From an uncultured Pseudomonadota bacterium (GTDB taxonomy: Bacteria > Pseudomonadota > Alphaproteobacteria > RF32 > CAG-239): a stretch of 58,069 nucleotides of DNA. Positions 1-8,442 of this stretch are shown piece by piece (position 1 is the first letter of the stretch; every line of letters begins with the position of its first letter). The stretch covers positions 1 through 58,069 of the forward strand of contig CASFJS010000006.1 in the NCBI GenBank assembly GCA_949295085.1, written 5' to 3'. The notes beneath the pieces were generated by a model. It ran no database searches and had not been told where the DNA came from. It saw only the letters and a program-made list of their open reading frames with translations. The position numbers and the translations under genes were made by a program.

Positions 1-8
1 AAGAAATC

Positions 9-82
9 TGGAGCGGGTGAGGGGAATCGAACCCCCGTCATAAGCTTGGAAGGCTTCTGCTCTACCATTGAGCTACACCCGC
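9..82 (-). tRNA. tRNA-Gly (anticodon TCC)
   Basis: Read on the minus strand this folds as a complete cloverleaf. The acceptor stem is GCGGGTG/CACCCGC, the D arm contains TAGCTCAATGGTAGAG, the anticodon loop is CTTCCAA (anticodon TCC), and the T arm contains GGTTCGATTCC. The 3' CCA is encoded at 9-11. It lies 37 bp downstream of tRNA-Tyr in the same direction, so the two are probably co-transcribed. In many proteobacteria this pair precedes a tuf gene, which would lie beyond the left edge (inference). Confidence 0.95.
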
Positions 83-119
83 TTATTCAAACCATTATCC
101 AAGTGTTTCTGTCTTATAG

Positions 120-204
120 TGGTGGAGGGGGATGGATTCGAACCATCGTAGACTAAGTCGACGGATTTACAGTCCGTTGCATTTGACCGCTCTGCCACCC
201 CTCC
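120..204 (-). tRNA. tRNA-Tyr (anticodon GTA)
   Basis: This is an 85-nt class II tRNA on the minus strand with a long variable arm. The acceptor stem is GGAGGGG/CCCCTCC, the anticodon GTA sits in GACTGTAAATCC, the T loop contains GGTTCGAATCC, and CCA is encoded at 120-122. The long extra arm together with a GTA anticodon identifies tyrosine. It is followed on the same strand by tRNA-Gly. Confidence 0.95.
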
Positions 205-362
205 TTCTATAAGGGACAAGGATTGCTCCTTTAAGTGTCTGCAAATCAACACTACCTTTGCAAATAATAGCATTTTGAGTGCTTTGTCAATCTTTTTTTT
301 ATACAATCTTAATTAATTCCGTGCTATGTTTTCGGACAATGATTAATAAAACAGAGGAAAAA

Positions 363-1253
363 ATGTCATCCCTTGCCCTTACCGAAAAAAGAAATCCCGA
401 CACCATTAACATTGATCTGATGGATTCATACCAAATTGCCCGCACCATCAACAACGAAGACAAAAAAGTTGCTTTGGCCGTTGAAACCCAGCTCAACCCC
501 ATAAGCAAAGCCATCGAAACCATTGCCCGCGCTTTCTTACAAGGCGGACGTTTAGCCTATTTTGGCGCCGGCACCAGCGGCCGCTTAGGCGTTTTGGATG
601 CTTCGGAATGTTGGCCGACTTTCGGTGTTGAACACGGCATGGTTTGCGGCTATATAGCCGGCGGCGACAGGGCTCTCCGATTCTCAATTGAAAATGCCGA
701 AGACAGCGCCGACTTAGCACGACAAGATTTGCAAAATTTCAACCCGACACCGAAAGACATTATTGTCGGTATATCCGCCGGCGGCGGCCCGCGCTATGTT
801 CTCACAATTCTGGAAGAAGCGCAAAAACGCGGTTGCCAGACCATCGGTATCAGCTCTAACCCGGAGGCCAGGCTGCAACAGTTTGCCGATATTTTCATCA
901 ATCCGGTTGTCGGCGAAGAAACTATCACCGGTTCTTCGCGCATGAAATCCGGCACCGCCCAAAAAATGATTCTAAACATGCTTTCGACCGGTGCCATGAT
1001 TCGGATCGGCAAGGTTTATCAAAACTATATGATTGATCTGCGTCTGGTTAATGAAAAACTTATCGATCGCGGCCGCCGATTTGTCTCCGAAATTGCCGGT
1101 ATCCCTTATAACAAAGCCGCCGAATTTTTAACCGCGGCCGACAACAACGTCAAAACCGCCTGCGTTATGGCCGCGCAAAATCTTTCGCGCTCCGAAGCCG
1201 AGCAACAACTGCAAGCCGCCGGCGGCATTTTGCGCAAAATCATCAAACCCTAG
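363..1253 (+). CDS. murQ: N-acetylmuramic acid 6-phosphate etherase
   Basis: MurQ cleaves the lactyl ether of MurNAc 6-phosphate to give GlcNAc 6-phosphate and D-lactate during cytoplasmic recycling of peptidoglycan sugars. The 296-residue protein has a SIS sugar-phosphate domain with GAGTSGRLGVLDASE near residue 68 and the ENAED segment near 110; the glutamates in these two motifs are the ones implicated in catalysis in the family. The SSRMKSGTAQKM motif is also present. I start at 363 because AGAGGA lies just upstream; in-frame ATGs at 339 and 279 lack a good ribosome site and add residues not typical of the family. No MurP transporter or AnmK lies beside it. rlmB follows after 9 bp. Confidence 0.93.
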   Translation: MSSLALTEKRNPDTINIDLMDSYQIARTINNEDKKVALAVETQLNPISKAIETIARAFLQGGRLAYFGAGTSGRLGVLDASECWPTFGVEHGMVCGYIAGGDRALRFSIENAEDSADLARQDLQNFNPTPKDIIVGISAGGGPRYVLTILEEAQKRGCQTIGISSNPEARLQQFADIFINPVVGEETITGSSRMKSGTAQKMILNMLSTGAMIRIGKVYQNYMIDLRLVNEKLIDRGRRFVSEIAGIPYNKAAEFLTAADNNVKTACVMAAQNLSRSEAEQQLQAAGGILRKIIKP

Positions 1254-1262
1254 GAAAAACAA

Positions 1263-2009
1263 ATGTCTCAAAAACAAAAAAATTTATCCGAAAATCATAA
1301 ACAATCCTTAATTATCTATGGCCGGCACGCTGTTTTGGCAGCCCTGGCCAACCCCAGGCGACAAATAAACAAACTTTTGTGCACCAGAGAAGCCTCTGCC
1401 GATATTCCGGCAAGCTGCCGCATAACGCCGCAGATCACCGAGCGCAAAGAAATTGACAAACTTCTGCCCTCAGACGCTGTCCATCAGGGTTTTGCTTTAT
1501 TGTGCGAACGCCTGCCGTCCTGCACGCTTAACGATATTCTGGATATGGCCGCAAACAAAAACAAATGTCATGTTCTGATTCTTGATCAGGTAACCGATCC
1601 TCAAAATATCGGCGCCATTATCCGCTCGGCCGTCGCGTTCAAGACTCTGGCTCTCATCGTCCAGGACAAAAATTCTCCCCTTGAAAGCGGCGCCATGGAC
1701 AAAGCAGCCGCCGGTATGATCGAACACCTGCCGATAGCCCGTGTAACAAACCTTTCCCGTGCTGTTGAACAACTCAAAGACGCCGGTTTCTGGACCATTG
1801 GTATGAACGGTCGGGCAAAAACCGATATCGACAAGATTGATAAATCAGGAAAAACCGCCGTCATCATGGGCTCCGAAGGCAAAGGGATGCGTCGCCTGGT
1901 TGAAGAAAGTTGTGATATTGCCGTGCGTCTGCCCATTTCACCTTTAACCGAGAGCTTAAATGTTGCAACCGCTGCCGCAATAACGCTTTACGAAATCAAC
2001 AAATCATAA
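1263..2009 (+). CDS. rlmB: 23S rRNA 2'-O-ribose methyltransferase of the SpoU/TrmH family (RlmB-like)
   Basis: This AdoMet-dependent enzyme is expected to methylate the 2'-OH of a 23S rRNA guanosine (G2251 in E. coli). The 248 residues contain an N-terminal SpoU substrate-binding part (YGRHAVLAAL near residue 19). The knotted SPOUT core follows, with motif 1 LDQVTDPQNIGAIIRSA, motif 2 VIMGSEGKGM and motif 3 PLTESLNVATAAAI. In many alphaproteobacteria an rlmB gene lies by the tRNA-Tyr/tRNA-Gly/tuf region, which fits the tRNA genes 1 kb to the left. The exact target base is inferred from the family. Confidence 0.9.
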   Translation: MSQKQKNLSENHKQSLIIYGRHAVLAALANPRRQINKLLCTREASADIPASCRITPQITERKEIDKLLPSDAVHQGFALLCERLPSCTLNDILDMAANKNKCHVLILDQVTDPQNIGAIIRSAVAFKTLALIVQDKNSPLESGAMDKAAAGMIEHLPIARVTNLSRAVEQLKDAGFWTIGMNGRAKTDIDKIDKSGKTAVIMGSEGKGMRRLVEESCDIAVRLPISPLTESLNVATAAAITLYEINKS

Positions 2010-2077
2010 AGTAAATCTTGTATCTTTGATTTTGTGATTTACAATAACTTTAACATTATATTTTTGAGGATTCCGCC

Positions 2078-2794
2078 TTGCCTGCCGCAATTGAAGTCAA
2101 CCATCTGCACAAATCCTTTGCCCGTATTGAGGCGGTTAAGGATATCTCCATAAAATTTTCCGAAGGCGAAATCATCGCCCTTTTAGGGCCGAACGGCGCC
2201 GGCAAATCAACTTTCATGAATATGCTCTCCGGATTTTTATCCCCTGATTCCGGAAAAATAATCATCCTCGGACAGGATATGGCCTCAAACCCGTTGCAAG
2301 CCAAAAGCCTCATCGGTTTTCTGCCCGAAGGTTCGCCTCTTTACGGCGATATGCCTGTCCGCCGTTTTTTGGCTTATATGGCAAAATTAAAATCTTCAAA
2401 TGCCCCGGATGTCGACAAAGTCATCTCTTTGGCCAACCTTGAGGATGTTGTCAACCAGAAAATCGAAACCTTATCAAAGGGTTACAAGCGCCGCGTCGGG
2501 TTTGCTTCAAGTCTTTTGGGAAATCCGCCGGTTTTGCTGCTTGATGAACCGACGGACGGGCTTGACCCTAACCAAAAAAACCACATGCTCAAGCTTATTT
2601 CTTCAATGAGCAAAAACAAAACCATTTTGATTTCGACCCATCTTTTGGACGAAGCTCAAAGCGTTGCCTCCCGTATTTTGATTATGGATAAAGGCGAGAT
2701 AAAAATTGACGGCAGCCTCGATTCCATCCTTAAACAAACCCGCTGTTTTTCCCTTGAAACAGCTTTTACCAAACTGACAAAGGCCTCCCTATGA
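2078..2794 (+). CDS. ABC transporter ATPase (GldA/CcmA-like)
   Basis: This 238-residue ATP-binding subunit shows Walker A GPNGAGKST near residue 38, signature LSKGYKRRVG, Walker B VLLLDEPTDGLDP and an H-loop in ISTH. The LSKGY form of the signature is typical of the GldA/CcmA-like branch that works with ABC-2 type permeases. The start is TTG at 2078, with GAGGA seven bases upstream; no ATG fits. It overlaps the next gene by 4 bp (ATGA), so it should power the fused permease encoded there. The substrate is unknown. Confidence 0.9.
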   Translation: MPAAIEVNHLHKSFARIEAVKDISIKFSEGEIIALLGPNGAGKSTFMNMLSGFLSPDSGKIIILGQDMASNPLQAKSLIGFLPEGSPLYGDMPVRRFLAYMAKLKSSNAPDVDKVISLANLEDVVNQKIETLSKGYKRRVGFASSLLGNPPVLLLDEPTDGLDPNQKNHMLKLISSMSKNKTILISTHLLDEAQSVASRILIMDKGEIKIDGSLDSILKQTRCFSLETAFTKLTKASL

Positions 2795-5700
2795 TATCAA
2801 AAATATTACAAATAGCCTGCGGTGAATTTTATCGTTATTTTATATCTCCTCTGGCATACGTCTATCTGGTCTGTTTTTTATTGCTAAACAGCTCTCTGTC
2901 TCTTTATTTCGGCGGCATTTTTTCCTCCGGCAACGCGTCCCTGCAACCGATGTTTGCTCTTCTGCCGTGGATTTTACTGTTGTTTATCCCCGGCATTGCC
3001 ATGCGCCTGTGGGCCGAAGAATTCAAAAGCGGTACCATCTTACAGACCATGACTCTTCCGCTGCCCGTCAGCACCTGGGTCTGGGGAAAATTTTTGGCGG
3101 CTTGGGCTTTTTGCACTTTGGCATTAACTTTGACTTTTCCTTTTGTCATTACCGTAAACATTCTCGGCTCACCGGATAACGGCGTTATTTTAAACAGCTA
3201 CTTTGGCGCTTTTTTACTGTCGGGAGCCATGTTGGCTATTTCACAAACCGCTTCATCCCTGACAAAAAACCAGGTTGTTGCTCTGGTTATTGCCGTGGTG
3301 ATAAATTTGTTGTTTTTCTTAAGCGGCCTGGAATACGTCCTGCGATTTTTCCGCGGTTTTGCTCCGGACTACATCATTGATATGATTTCTTCTTTCAGCT
3401 TTTTAACCCATATTGCCAATTTCAATTTAGGAATTTTAGAGCTGCGCGATTTAGTTTTCTTTGCCTCCTTAATTTTGGTTTTTAATTTTCTCACCGGAAT
3501 GATTATTTCCGCCAAAACTTCGGGATCTTCCGCCTTTTTCAAAAAAACATCTCTAAACGGCAACATCCTGACGACCCTGCTTGTTCTGGCAGCTTTTACC
3601 GGTCTCAATTTATTGGCCAACAACACTTTGCGCCTTACCCGTTTTGATTTTACCGAAGAAAAACTCTTTACTCCCGGCAACTCCACCCGCAAGATTTTGC
3701 AAAACCTGCCGGCTGCGGTTACCGCAAAAGTCTATTATTCGCCTATTTTAGGAGAAAGAGACGAACAAATGCGCCTGTTCTTCGACAAATTGCGTCTCAC
3801 CTTACAAACTTATCATGATATTGCCGGCGATGACTTTAACTATTATTTTTATAATCCGGAACCTTTAAGCGATATTGAAGATCGCGCCTTGCAAGCAGGT
3901 CTGCAGGCGCTGCCCGTCTCGGATCTCAACACGGCTGCTTATTTTGGTATTGTCTTTGTTAATGAAAACGGCCAAAGTCGCACCATTCCTTTCCTGCCGT
4001 TATCTCGGCAAAATCTTTTGGAACAAGACCTGACCGAAAACATCTATCTTCTGGAACACAAAAAAAAGACCCTTGGTCTTCTGAGCTCTTTACCTCTTTT
4101 GGGAAACAATACCGGCAGCATTGTTGTTCCTCAGTGGCAAATCGCAACGGAAATACAAAAATATTACAATATCAGACCGATAAAAAATCCGGCAGACATC
4201 AAGGATGTTGATGTTTTAATGATTGTGCATCCGCAGTCAATGCCCGAGGATATGGAACAAGCCATCTATGATTACTCCGTAAATGGCGGCAAAATTTTGG
4301 CCTTTTTTGATATTGCTGCCGAATCTCTAAAGTTAACGGCACCCGCCACCACCATCACACATCAATCCGTCTATGGCGATTTGCCGCAAAAATGGGGCTT
4401 CCGATTCTTTGACCGGGCTGTTGTGGCCGACCTTGACAACTCATCCGAAGTCACCGTTGAAACAGCCGATTATACGGGCACAACCCAGGATTTAATCCAA
4501 TTTTATTTAACACCGTCAAGCTTTACTCCCGGATTACCCGAGACCTTAAATCTCAAGCGTATGCTTTTAACCTCGGCCTCCGTGTTTATGCCGCTTGAAG
4601 ACGCCTCTGTTTACTTCATTCCTCTGGCCGAACCAAGCCCTCAATCAGAGCTTTTATCGGCAAAGGTCGTCACACAAAACATCCATCCGGCCGAAATTTT
4701 ACGCCACTTCAAAGCAGACAACCGCCCTAAAATCATTGCCGCGCATATTATAGGCAAGAGTGCCGAAACACCTCTGGATATTATTGTCGTTGGCGATTCT
4801 GATTTGCTCTATGATTCTTTTTGGACCACATCAACACTTATCGGCAACCAAAGCTACAACATCCCTTTGTTGGATAACGGTAATTTTGTCTTAAACGCAC
4901 TTGATGTTTTATCCGGTAATAACAATCTTTTTGAATTACGTGGCAAAAGTCGACTGCCACGGCCGTTTACCTCTTTGAACAAACAACAAAAACAAATTTT
5001 ACAACAATTCAAAATCAAAGAAAAAGATATTTTTGACCAAATCAGTCTTATCAAAAAAGGACTTGACGAAATATGGAACAAAAAGGACTTTGAGGGGCGC
5101 CAGAATTTTACACCCGATGAATTGTCCGTCATTAACAAAATCAAAAAAACTTTGGAAGAACGACGTCGGGACCTCTTTACCATCCGGCTGAATTTAAATC
5201 ACAATCTGGAACAAACCGAATTTTGGGTCAATGTCTTCAATATCTGGGCTCTTCCGGGATTACTCGTTATATTCGTTTTATGCGCAAATTTACGCCGGCT
5301 TAAACTCCGCCGCCCTAAAGCTCTTTTATGCAAGCGAAACTTTTGGAAACTCTTGGCCGGCTCAATATTTTGTCTGCTGCTCGGATTAGGCAGTATCTGG
5401 CTTCTGCCAGAAAAAAACATGCAAACCGTTGAAGGGCGTCTGCTTTTTCCAAATTTAACCGCACAGATTAATGACATATCTCTCATAAACATCAAATCAA
5501 CCGACAAAGAACTTACTTTTATCAGACAAAACGATTCATGGATTCTTGAGCAGCATCCGGAGTTTCTGGTTAATCAGAACCGTATTCGCAGTTTTTTAAC
5601 CGCCTTAATGCAGGCTTCCGTTTATGAAAAAAAGGCCGACAAAATTGAAAATTTACCCCGCTTCGGTCTTTTGCCGCAAGACAATCCCTCAAGTACGGCA

Positions 5701-6228
5701 ACAGCCGTTCATCTGGACGATTCTTCGGGAAAAACTGTCCTTGCTTTTGAAATAGGCGATTATAATATCGAACTCAGCCGCGGATCTTTAGGCGCGTATA
5801 TTCGCTTTCCCGAACGCTTTCAAATCTGGTTGGCGGCAATCGAGCTTGTCGATTTAAACCTCGATTTTCGTTACTGGACCTATGCATCTTTATGGAATTT
5901 ACAATTTGGCCGTTTCGCCTCCGTCGACGGCAAAACCGATGCAACCTTTGTTGCTTCTGTCGTCAGCCTGTTTTTGAACACCCCGTTAGAAACGGAAACA
6001 ACCGCCACCCCCGATAATCCGGTTCTGCGAATTCAGGCTGATGGTGAATATTTCAAAAACCTCGAACTCACTTTTTATAAACAGGATCAAAATTTTTATG
6101 TTCAATTTGATTTTAATGACGTAATAAACAATTCCGTTTTACAATCTTTCGCAGATAAAACAAAAAATAAATTCTATCGAATTTCTGCCGAAGATATGGA
6201 GAAAATAACCCATGTCGTTAACCCGTGA
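2791..6228 (+). CDS. Fused ABC-2 permease / GldG-like auxiliary domain / DUF4340-like protein
   Basis: One 1145-residue chain carries three modules that are usually separate genes. Residues 1-250 are a six-helix ABC-2 (GldF-like) permease. After a helix near 258-275, residues 280-800 form a GldG-type auxiliary domain, predicted to be outside the inner membrane (FDFTEEKLFTPGNSTRKIL near its start, VLMIVHPQSMP and VVGDSDLL further on). Two helices near 816-838 and 851-872 lead into a C-terminal periplasmic domain resembling DUF4340 (IKSTDKELTFIRQNDSWIL onward). Related gliding-motility-type systems in other bacteria split these into two or three proteins. The reading frame is open throughout. 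Transport substrate and cellular role are unknown; export or cell-surface work is an inference. Confidence 0.85.
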   Translation: MISKILQIACGEFYRYFISPLAYVYLVCFLLLNSSLSLYFGGIFSSGNASLQPMFALLPWILLLFIPGIAMRLWAEEFKSGTILQTMTLPLPVSTWVWGKFLAAWAFCTLALTLTFPFVITVNILGSPDNGVILNSYFGAFLLSGAMLAISQTASSLTKNQVVALVIAVVINLLFFLSGLEYVLRFFRGFAPDYIIDMISSFSFLTHIANFNLGILELRDLVFFASLILVFNFLTGMIISAKTSGSSAFFKKTSLNGNILTTLLVLAAFTGLNLLANNTLRLTRFDFTEEKLFTPGNSTRKILQNLPAAVTAKVYYSPILGERDEQMRLFFDKLRLTLQTYHDIAGDDFNYYFYNPEPLSDIEDRALQAGLQALPVSDLNTAAYFGIVFVNENGQSRTIPFLPLSRQNLLEQDLTENIYLLEHKKKTLGLLSSLPLLGNNTGSIVVPQWQIATEIQKYYNIRPIKNPADIKDVDVLMIVHPQSMPEDMEQAIYDYSVNGGKILAFFDIAAESLKLTAPATTITHQSVYGDLPQKWGFRFFDRAVVADLDNSSEVTVETADYTGTTQDLIQFYLTPSSFTPGLPETLNLKRMLLTSASVFMPLEDASVYFIPLAEPSPQSELLSAKVVTQNIHPAEILRHFKADNRPKIIAAHIIGKSAETPLDIIVVGDSDLLYDSFWTTSTLIGNQSYNIPLLDNGNFVLNALDVLSGNNNLFELRGKSRLPRPFTSLNKQQKQILQQFKIKEKDIFDQISLIKKGLDEIWNKKDFEGRQNFTPDELSVINKIKKTLEERRRDLFTIRLNLNHNLEQTEFWVNVFNIWALPGLLVIFVLCANLRRLKLRRPKALLCKRNFWKLLAGSIFCLLLGLGSIWLLPEKNMQTVEGRLLFPNLTAQINDISLINIKSTDKELTFIRQNDSWILEQHPEFLVNQNRIRSFLTALMQASVYEKKADKIENLPRFGLLPQDNPSSTATAVHLDDSSGKTVLAFEIGDYNIELSRGSLGAYIRFPERFQIWLAAIELVDLNLDFRYWTYASLWNLQFGRFASVDGKTDATFVASVVSLFLNTPLETETTATPDNPVLRIQADGEYFKNLELTFYKQDQNFYVQFDFNDVINNSVLQSFADKTKNKFYRISAEDMEKITHVVNP

Positions 6229-7147
6229 ACAAGCCGATAAATTAAAAAATTATGCCGCTTCCGGATCAATTGTTCTGGCTGTTCTTTTGTGCCTGATTAA
6301 AGGAGCCGGTGTTTTTTATACCGATTCTCTGGCTGTTTTATCCTCGATGGTTGACAGCTTATCAGATATTTTTGCCTCCCTGATAACCCTCATTGCCGTA
6401 AAAATATCCGTCCGGCCGGCAGATTGCAGTTATCGCTACGGCTATGGCAAAGCCGAGGCTTTAAGCGCTCTTTTTCAAGCGGCTTTTATCGCCGTATCCG
6501 GCATTTTTATCCTGTATGATGCCGTTCTGCGTTTCAAAAACCCCATCCCTTTGACACAAACTGGCTTAGGGCTTATCATCATGATTCTCAGTCTTATATC
6601 AACACTTGTTTTGGTTGCTTTTCAACGTTATGTCGCCCGCCAAACAAACTCTCAAGCCATTTTAGCGGATTCAATGCACTACAGCGTTGATATCATGACC
6701 AATATCTCAATCATTTTTTCCCTGCTGGCCGTCCGTTTCTGGGACATCAACTGGATTGACTCTGTTGTTGCCGTTGGTATTTCCGTTTACCTGCTTTATA
6801 GTGCTTACACACTGGGTCGTGATGCCATATTTTTGCTTTTGGATCGCGAACTGAGTGATGAGATCCGCAATTCAATTTATCAAATCGTTGGCAAACACCC
6901 TCTCTCGCCTAAAATTCACGATCTTCGCACACGCGACCTTGGCGGTACATATATGTTTGAATTCCATATTGAACTGGACGGCAATTTGAACCTATATACG
7001 GCACACAAATATACGGATGAAGTCGAAGATCTTATCCGCCAGACTTACCCGCAAGCCCAAATTATCATTCATCAGGACCCTGCCGGTCTTCTGGAAGAAC
7101 GCCTGGATAACAAGCTTATCGGCGCAAGCTGTCCGCTAAAAAATTAG
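6212..7147 (+). CDS. Cation diffusion facilitator (FieF-like Zn/Fe exporter)
   Basis: This 311-residue inner-membrane protein is predicted to exchange divalent metal ions for protons. It has about six helices followed by a cytoplasmic ferredoxin-like domain from about residue 210. The first metal-site motif is DSLSDI in helix 2 (DxxxD) and the second is ADSMHYSVDIMTN in helix 5 (HxxxD), the DD-HD pattern of zinc/iron/cadmium members such as FieF. It overlaps the upstream ABC fusion gene by 17 bp, with GGAGAA placed before the start, so it is probably translated from the same message. Its stop codon abuts the stop codon of the convergent gpt gene. Confidence 0.9.
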   Translation: MSLTREQADKLKNYAASGSIVLAVLLCLIKGAGVFYTDSLAVLSSMVDSLSDIFASLITLIAVKISVRPADCSYRYGYGKAEALSALFQAAFIAVSGIFILYDAVLRFKNPIPLTQTGLGLIIMILSLISTLVLVAFQRYVARQTNSQAILADSMHYSVDIMTNISIIFSLLAVRFWDINWIDSVVAVGISVYLLYSAYTLGRDAIFLLLDRELSDEIRNSIYQIVGKHPLSPKIHDLRTRDLGGTYMFEFHIELDGNLNLYTAHKYTDEVEDLIRQTYPQAQIIIHQDPAGLLEERLDNKLIGASCPLKN

Positions 7148-7582
7148 CTATTCGACATCCCACGGAAAGACAATCCATTTCTCAGGCATTGCCCGTGCAA
7201 AGAGATCGACTTCATCTAACCCTTTGGGTTTGGCATAAACCGTGACATATCTTCCTTTCGGAAATTGTCGCCGCAAGACCTGAAGCGTTTGTCCGCTGTC
7301 TGATAAATCATCAACAATTAGCGTCTTTTCATCCACCGCACCAACATATTCGGGCATATCCACCTCATCAAGTTTCAAATGCTCGGCACCGATATAAGTG
7401 GCAATATTAATCACGGCCATATTCCTGATATTAAGCTCGTAAGCAATAATTCCGGCCGGCACCAAACCACCGCGACTGACGGCAACTATTTTATTATATT
7501 TACCGCTTTGTCTGATTTTATCGCACAAACTTTTTACATCCTGATGAAATTCATCCCAACCAACATAAACCTTATCACCCAT
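7148..7582 (-). CDS. gpt: Xanthine-guanine phosphoribosyltransferase
   Basis: This 144-residue type I phosphoribosyltransferase should salvage guanine, xanthine or hypoxanthine using PRPP. It aligns with E. coli Gpt along its length: an N-terminal WDEFHQD helix, IIAVSRGGL-like IVAVSRGGLVPAGIIA, the PRPP loop LIVDDLSDSGQTL, VTVYAKPKG, and the C-terminal WIVFPWD nucleobase end. It is slightly shorter than the E. coli enzyme at the C-terminus. The gene is convergent with the CDF gene, and the two stop codons touch with no spacer. Confidence 0.9.
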   Translation of the reverse strand: MGDKVYVGWDEFHQDVKSLCDKIRQSGKYNKIVAVSRGGLVPAGIIAYELNIRNMAVINIATYIGAEHLKLDEVDMPEYVGAVDEKTLIVDDLSDSGQTLQVLRRQFPKGRYVTVYAKPKGLDEVDLFARAMPEKWIVFPWDVE

Positions 7583-7702
7583 CTTTTAACACGACCCTTT
7601 CCGGCTCTGGAAATCCTCCGGACAAATCACACATACCGATATAGACCTCCTCATTTTTACAATCAGCGTTCCATAGATAAAAAAACATCTCTACGCCGCA
7701 TA

Positions 7703-7730
7703 AACAAAAAGCCTCCCGCAAGAGAAGGCC
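7703..7730 (-). terminator. Predicted intrinsic terminator after tRNA-Arg
   Basis: On the minus strand GCCTTC at 7729-7724 pairs with GGGAGGC at 7717-7711 (one G-T pair) and is followed by TTTTTGTTT. It lies about 10 bp past the 3' end of tRNA-Arg. Confidence 0.6.
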
Positions 7731-7739
7731 GTTTGTTTA

Positions 7740-7816
7740 TGGCGTACCCGGAGGGATTCGAACCCACGACCCTCAGCGTCGGAGGCTGATACTCTATCCA
7801 ACTGAGCTACGGGTAC
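7740..7816 (-). tRNA. tRNA-Arg (anticodon CCG)
   Basis: This is a 77-nt cloverleaf on the minus strand. The acceptor stem is GTACCCG/CGGGTAC, the D arm contains TAGCTCAGTTGGATAGAG, the anticodon loop is CTCCGAC (anticodon CCG), the T arm contains GGGTTCGAATCCC, and CCA is encoded at 7740-7742. No integrase or duplicated 3' end is seen nearby, so there is no sign that it serves as an attachment site. Confidence 0.95.
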
Positions 7817-7914
7817 AACAGCTAAAACACCCCTTAGATACACCACTTTTACAAAAAATTCCAGTAAAATTTTATAAAAACCACAAATAAAACCGTCTTT
7901 ACCCAACTTTTCTC

Positions 7915-7943
7915 TTGACTATTCAAAGAATAATATGTATTAA
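7915..7943 (+). promoter_or_regulatory. Candidate sigma-70-type promoter for rpmB
   Basis: TTGACT at 7915-7920 and TATTAA at 7938-7943 are separated by 17 bp. They lie about 40 bp upstream of the rpmB start, in the spacer between the divergent tRNA-Arg and rpmB. Confidence 0.5.
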
Positions 7944-7980
7944 AAGGCAACAAGTTTTTATAAATAAAGGAATGAATACA

Positions 7981-8271
7981 ATGGCTAGAAAATGTGATAT
8001 TTCGGGTACCGGCGTCATGAGCGGCAATAGTGTCAGCCACGCAAATAATCGCACGCGCCGGCGTTTTTTGCCCAATCTGCAAGTTGTTTCTCTGTTGAGC
8101 GACATTTTGGGTAAAACTTTTAAATTAAAAATCTGTTCAAAGACATTGCGTTCCATTGAACACAACGGCGGTTTGGATGCTTATCTGGAATCTACTTCCA
8201 ACACCAAACTCTCTGATGAAGCTAAAAAAATAAAAAAAGCTATTGCCAGAAAAAAAGCTTCTGCCAAATAA
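7981..8271 (+). CDS. rpmB: 50S ribosomal protein L28
   Basis: This 96-residue basic protein begins MARKCDISGTGVMSGN and continues with SHANNRTRRRFLPNLQ, the canonical L28 N-terminus. The C-terminal half (LKICSKTLRSIEHNGGLDAY) also matches alphaproteobacterial L28. The start at 7981 is preceded by AAAGGA; a longer frame beginning at 7915 would add a non-family leader that runs through the likely promoter. The gene is monocistronic between a candidate promoter and a strong terminator. Confidence 0.95.
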   Translation: MARKCDISGTGVMSGNSVSHANNRTRRRFLPNLQVVSLLSDILGKTFKLKICSKTLRSIEHNGGLDAYLESTSNTKLSDEAKKIKKAIARKKASAK

Positions 8272-8289
8272 AAATGTCTTTTCACTTTT

Positions 8290-8319
8290 AACCCGCTTGT
8301 TTTCTGAGCGGGTTTTTTT
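8290..8319 (+). terminator. Intrinsic terminator of rpmB
   Basis: AACCCGCT at 8290-8297 pairs with AGCGGGTT at 8307-8314, and the stem is followed by a T run through 8319. It sits 18 bp after the rpmB stop codon. Confidence 0.85.
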
Positions 8320-8442
8320 GTTTTATCCCCGTTATCCCCATAATCCACAAGTCTAAAAAATTTCCTATCGAAAAACACTTTGTCTTTTGCTTTTTATTCG
8401 CTATAACATCAGCAACAACATTTTTCAAAGGACTCGCCGACG

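Noticed and set aside
73..306. Open frame across the tRNA-Tyr region on the minus strand
   Set aside because: It reads through tRNA-Tyr and ends in the tRNA spacer; it is a by-product of the RNA gene.
7379..7906. Open frames across tRNA-Arg on both strands
   Set aside because: They read through the tRNA and the end of gpt, and have no ribosome site or family similarity.
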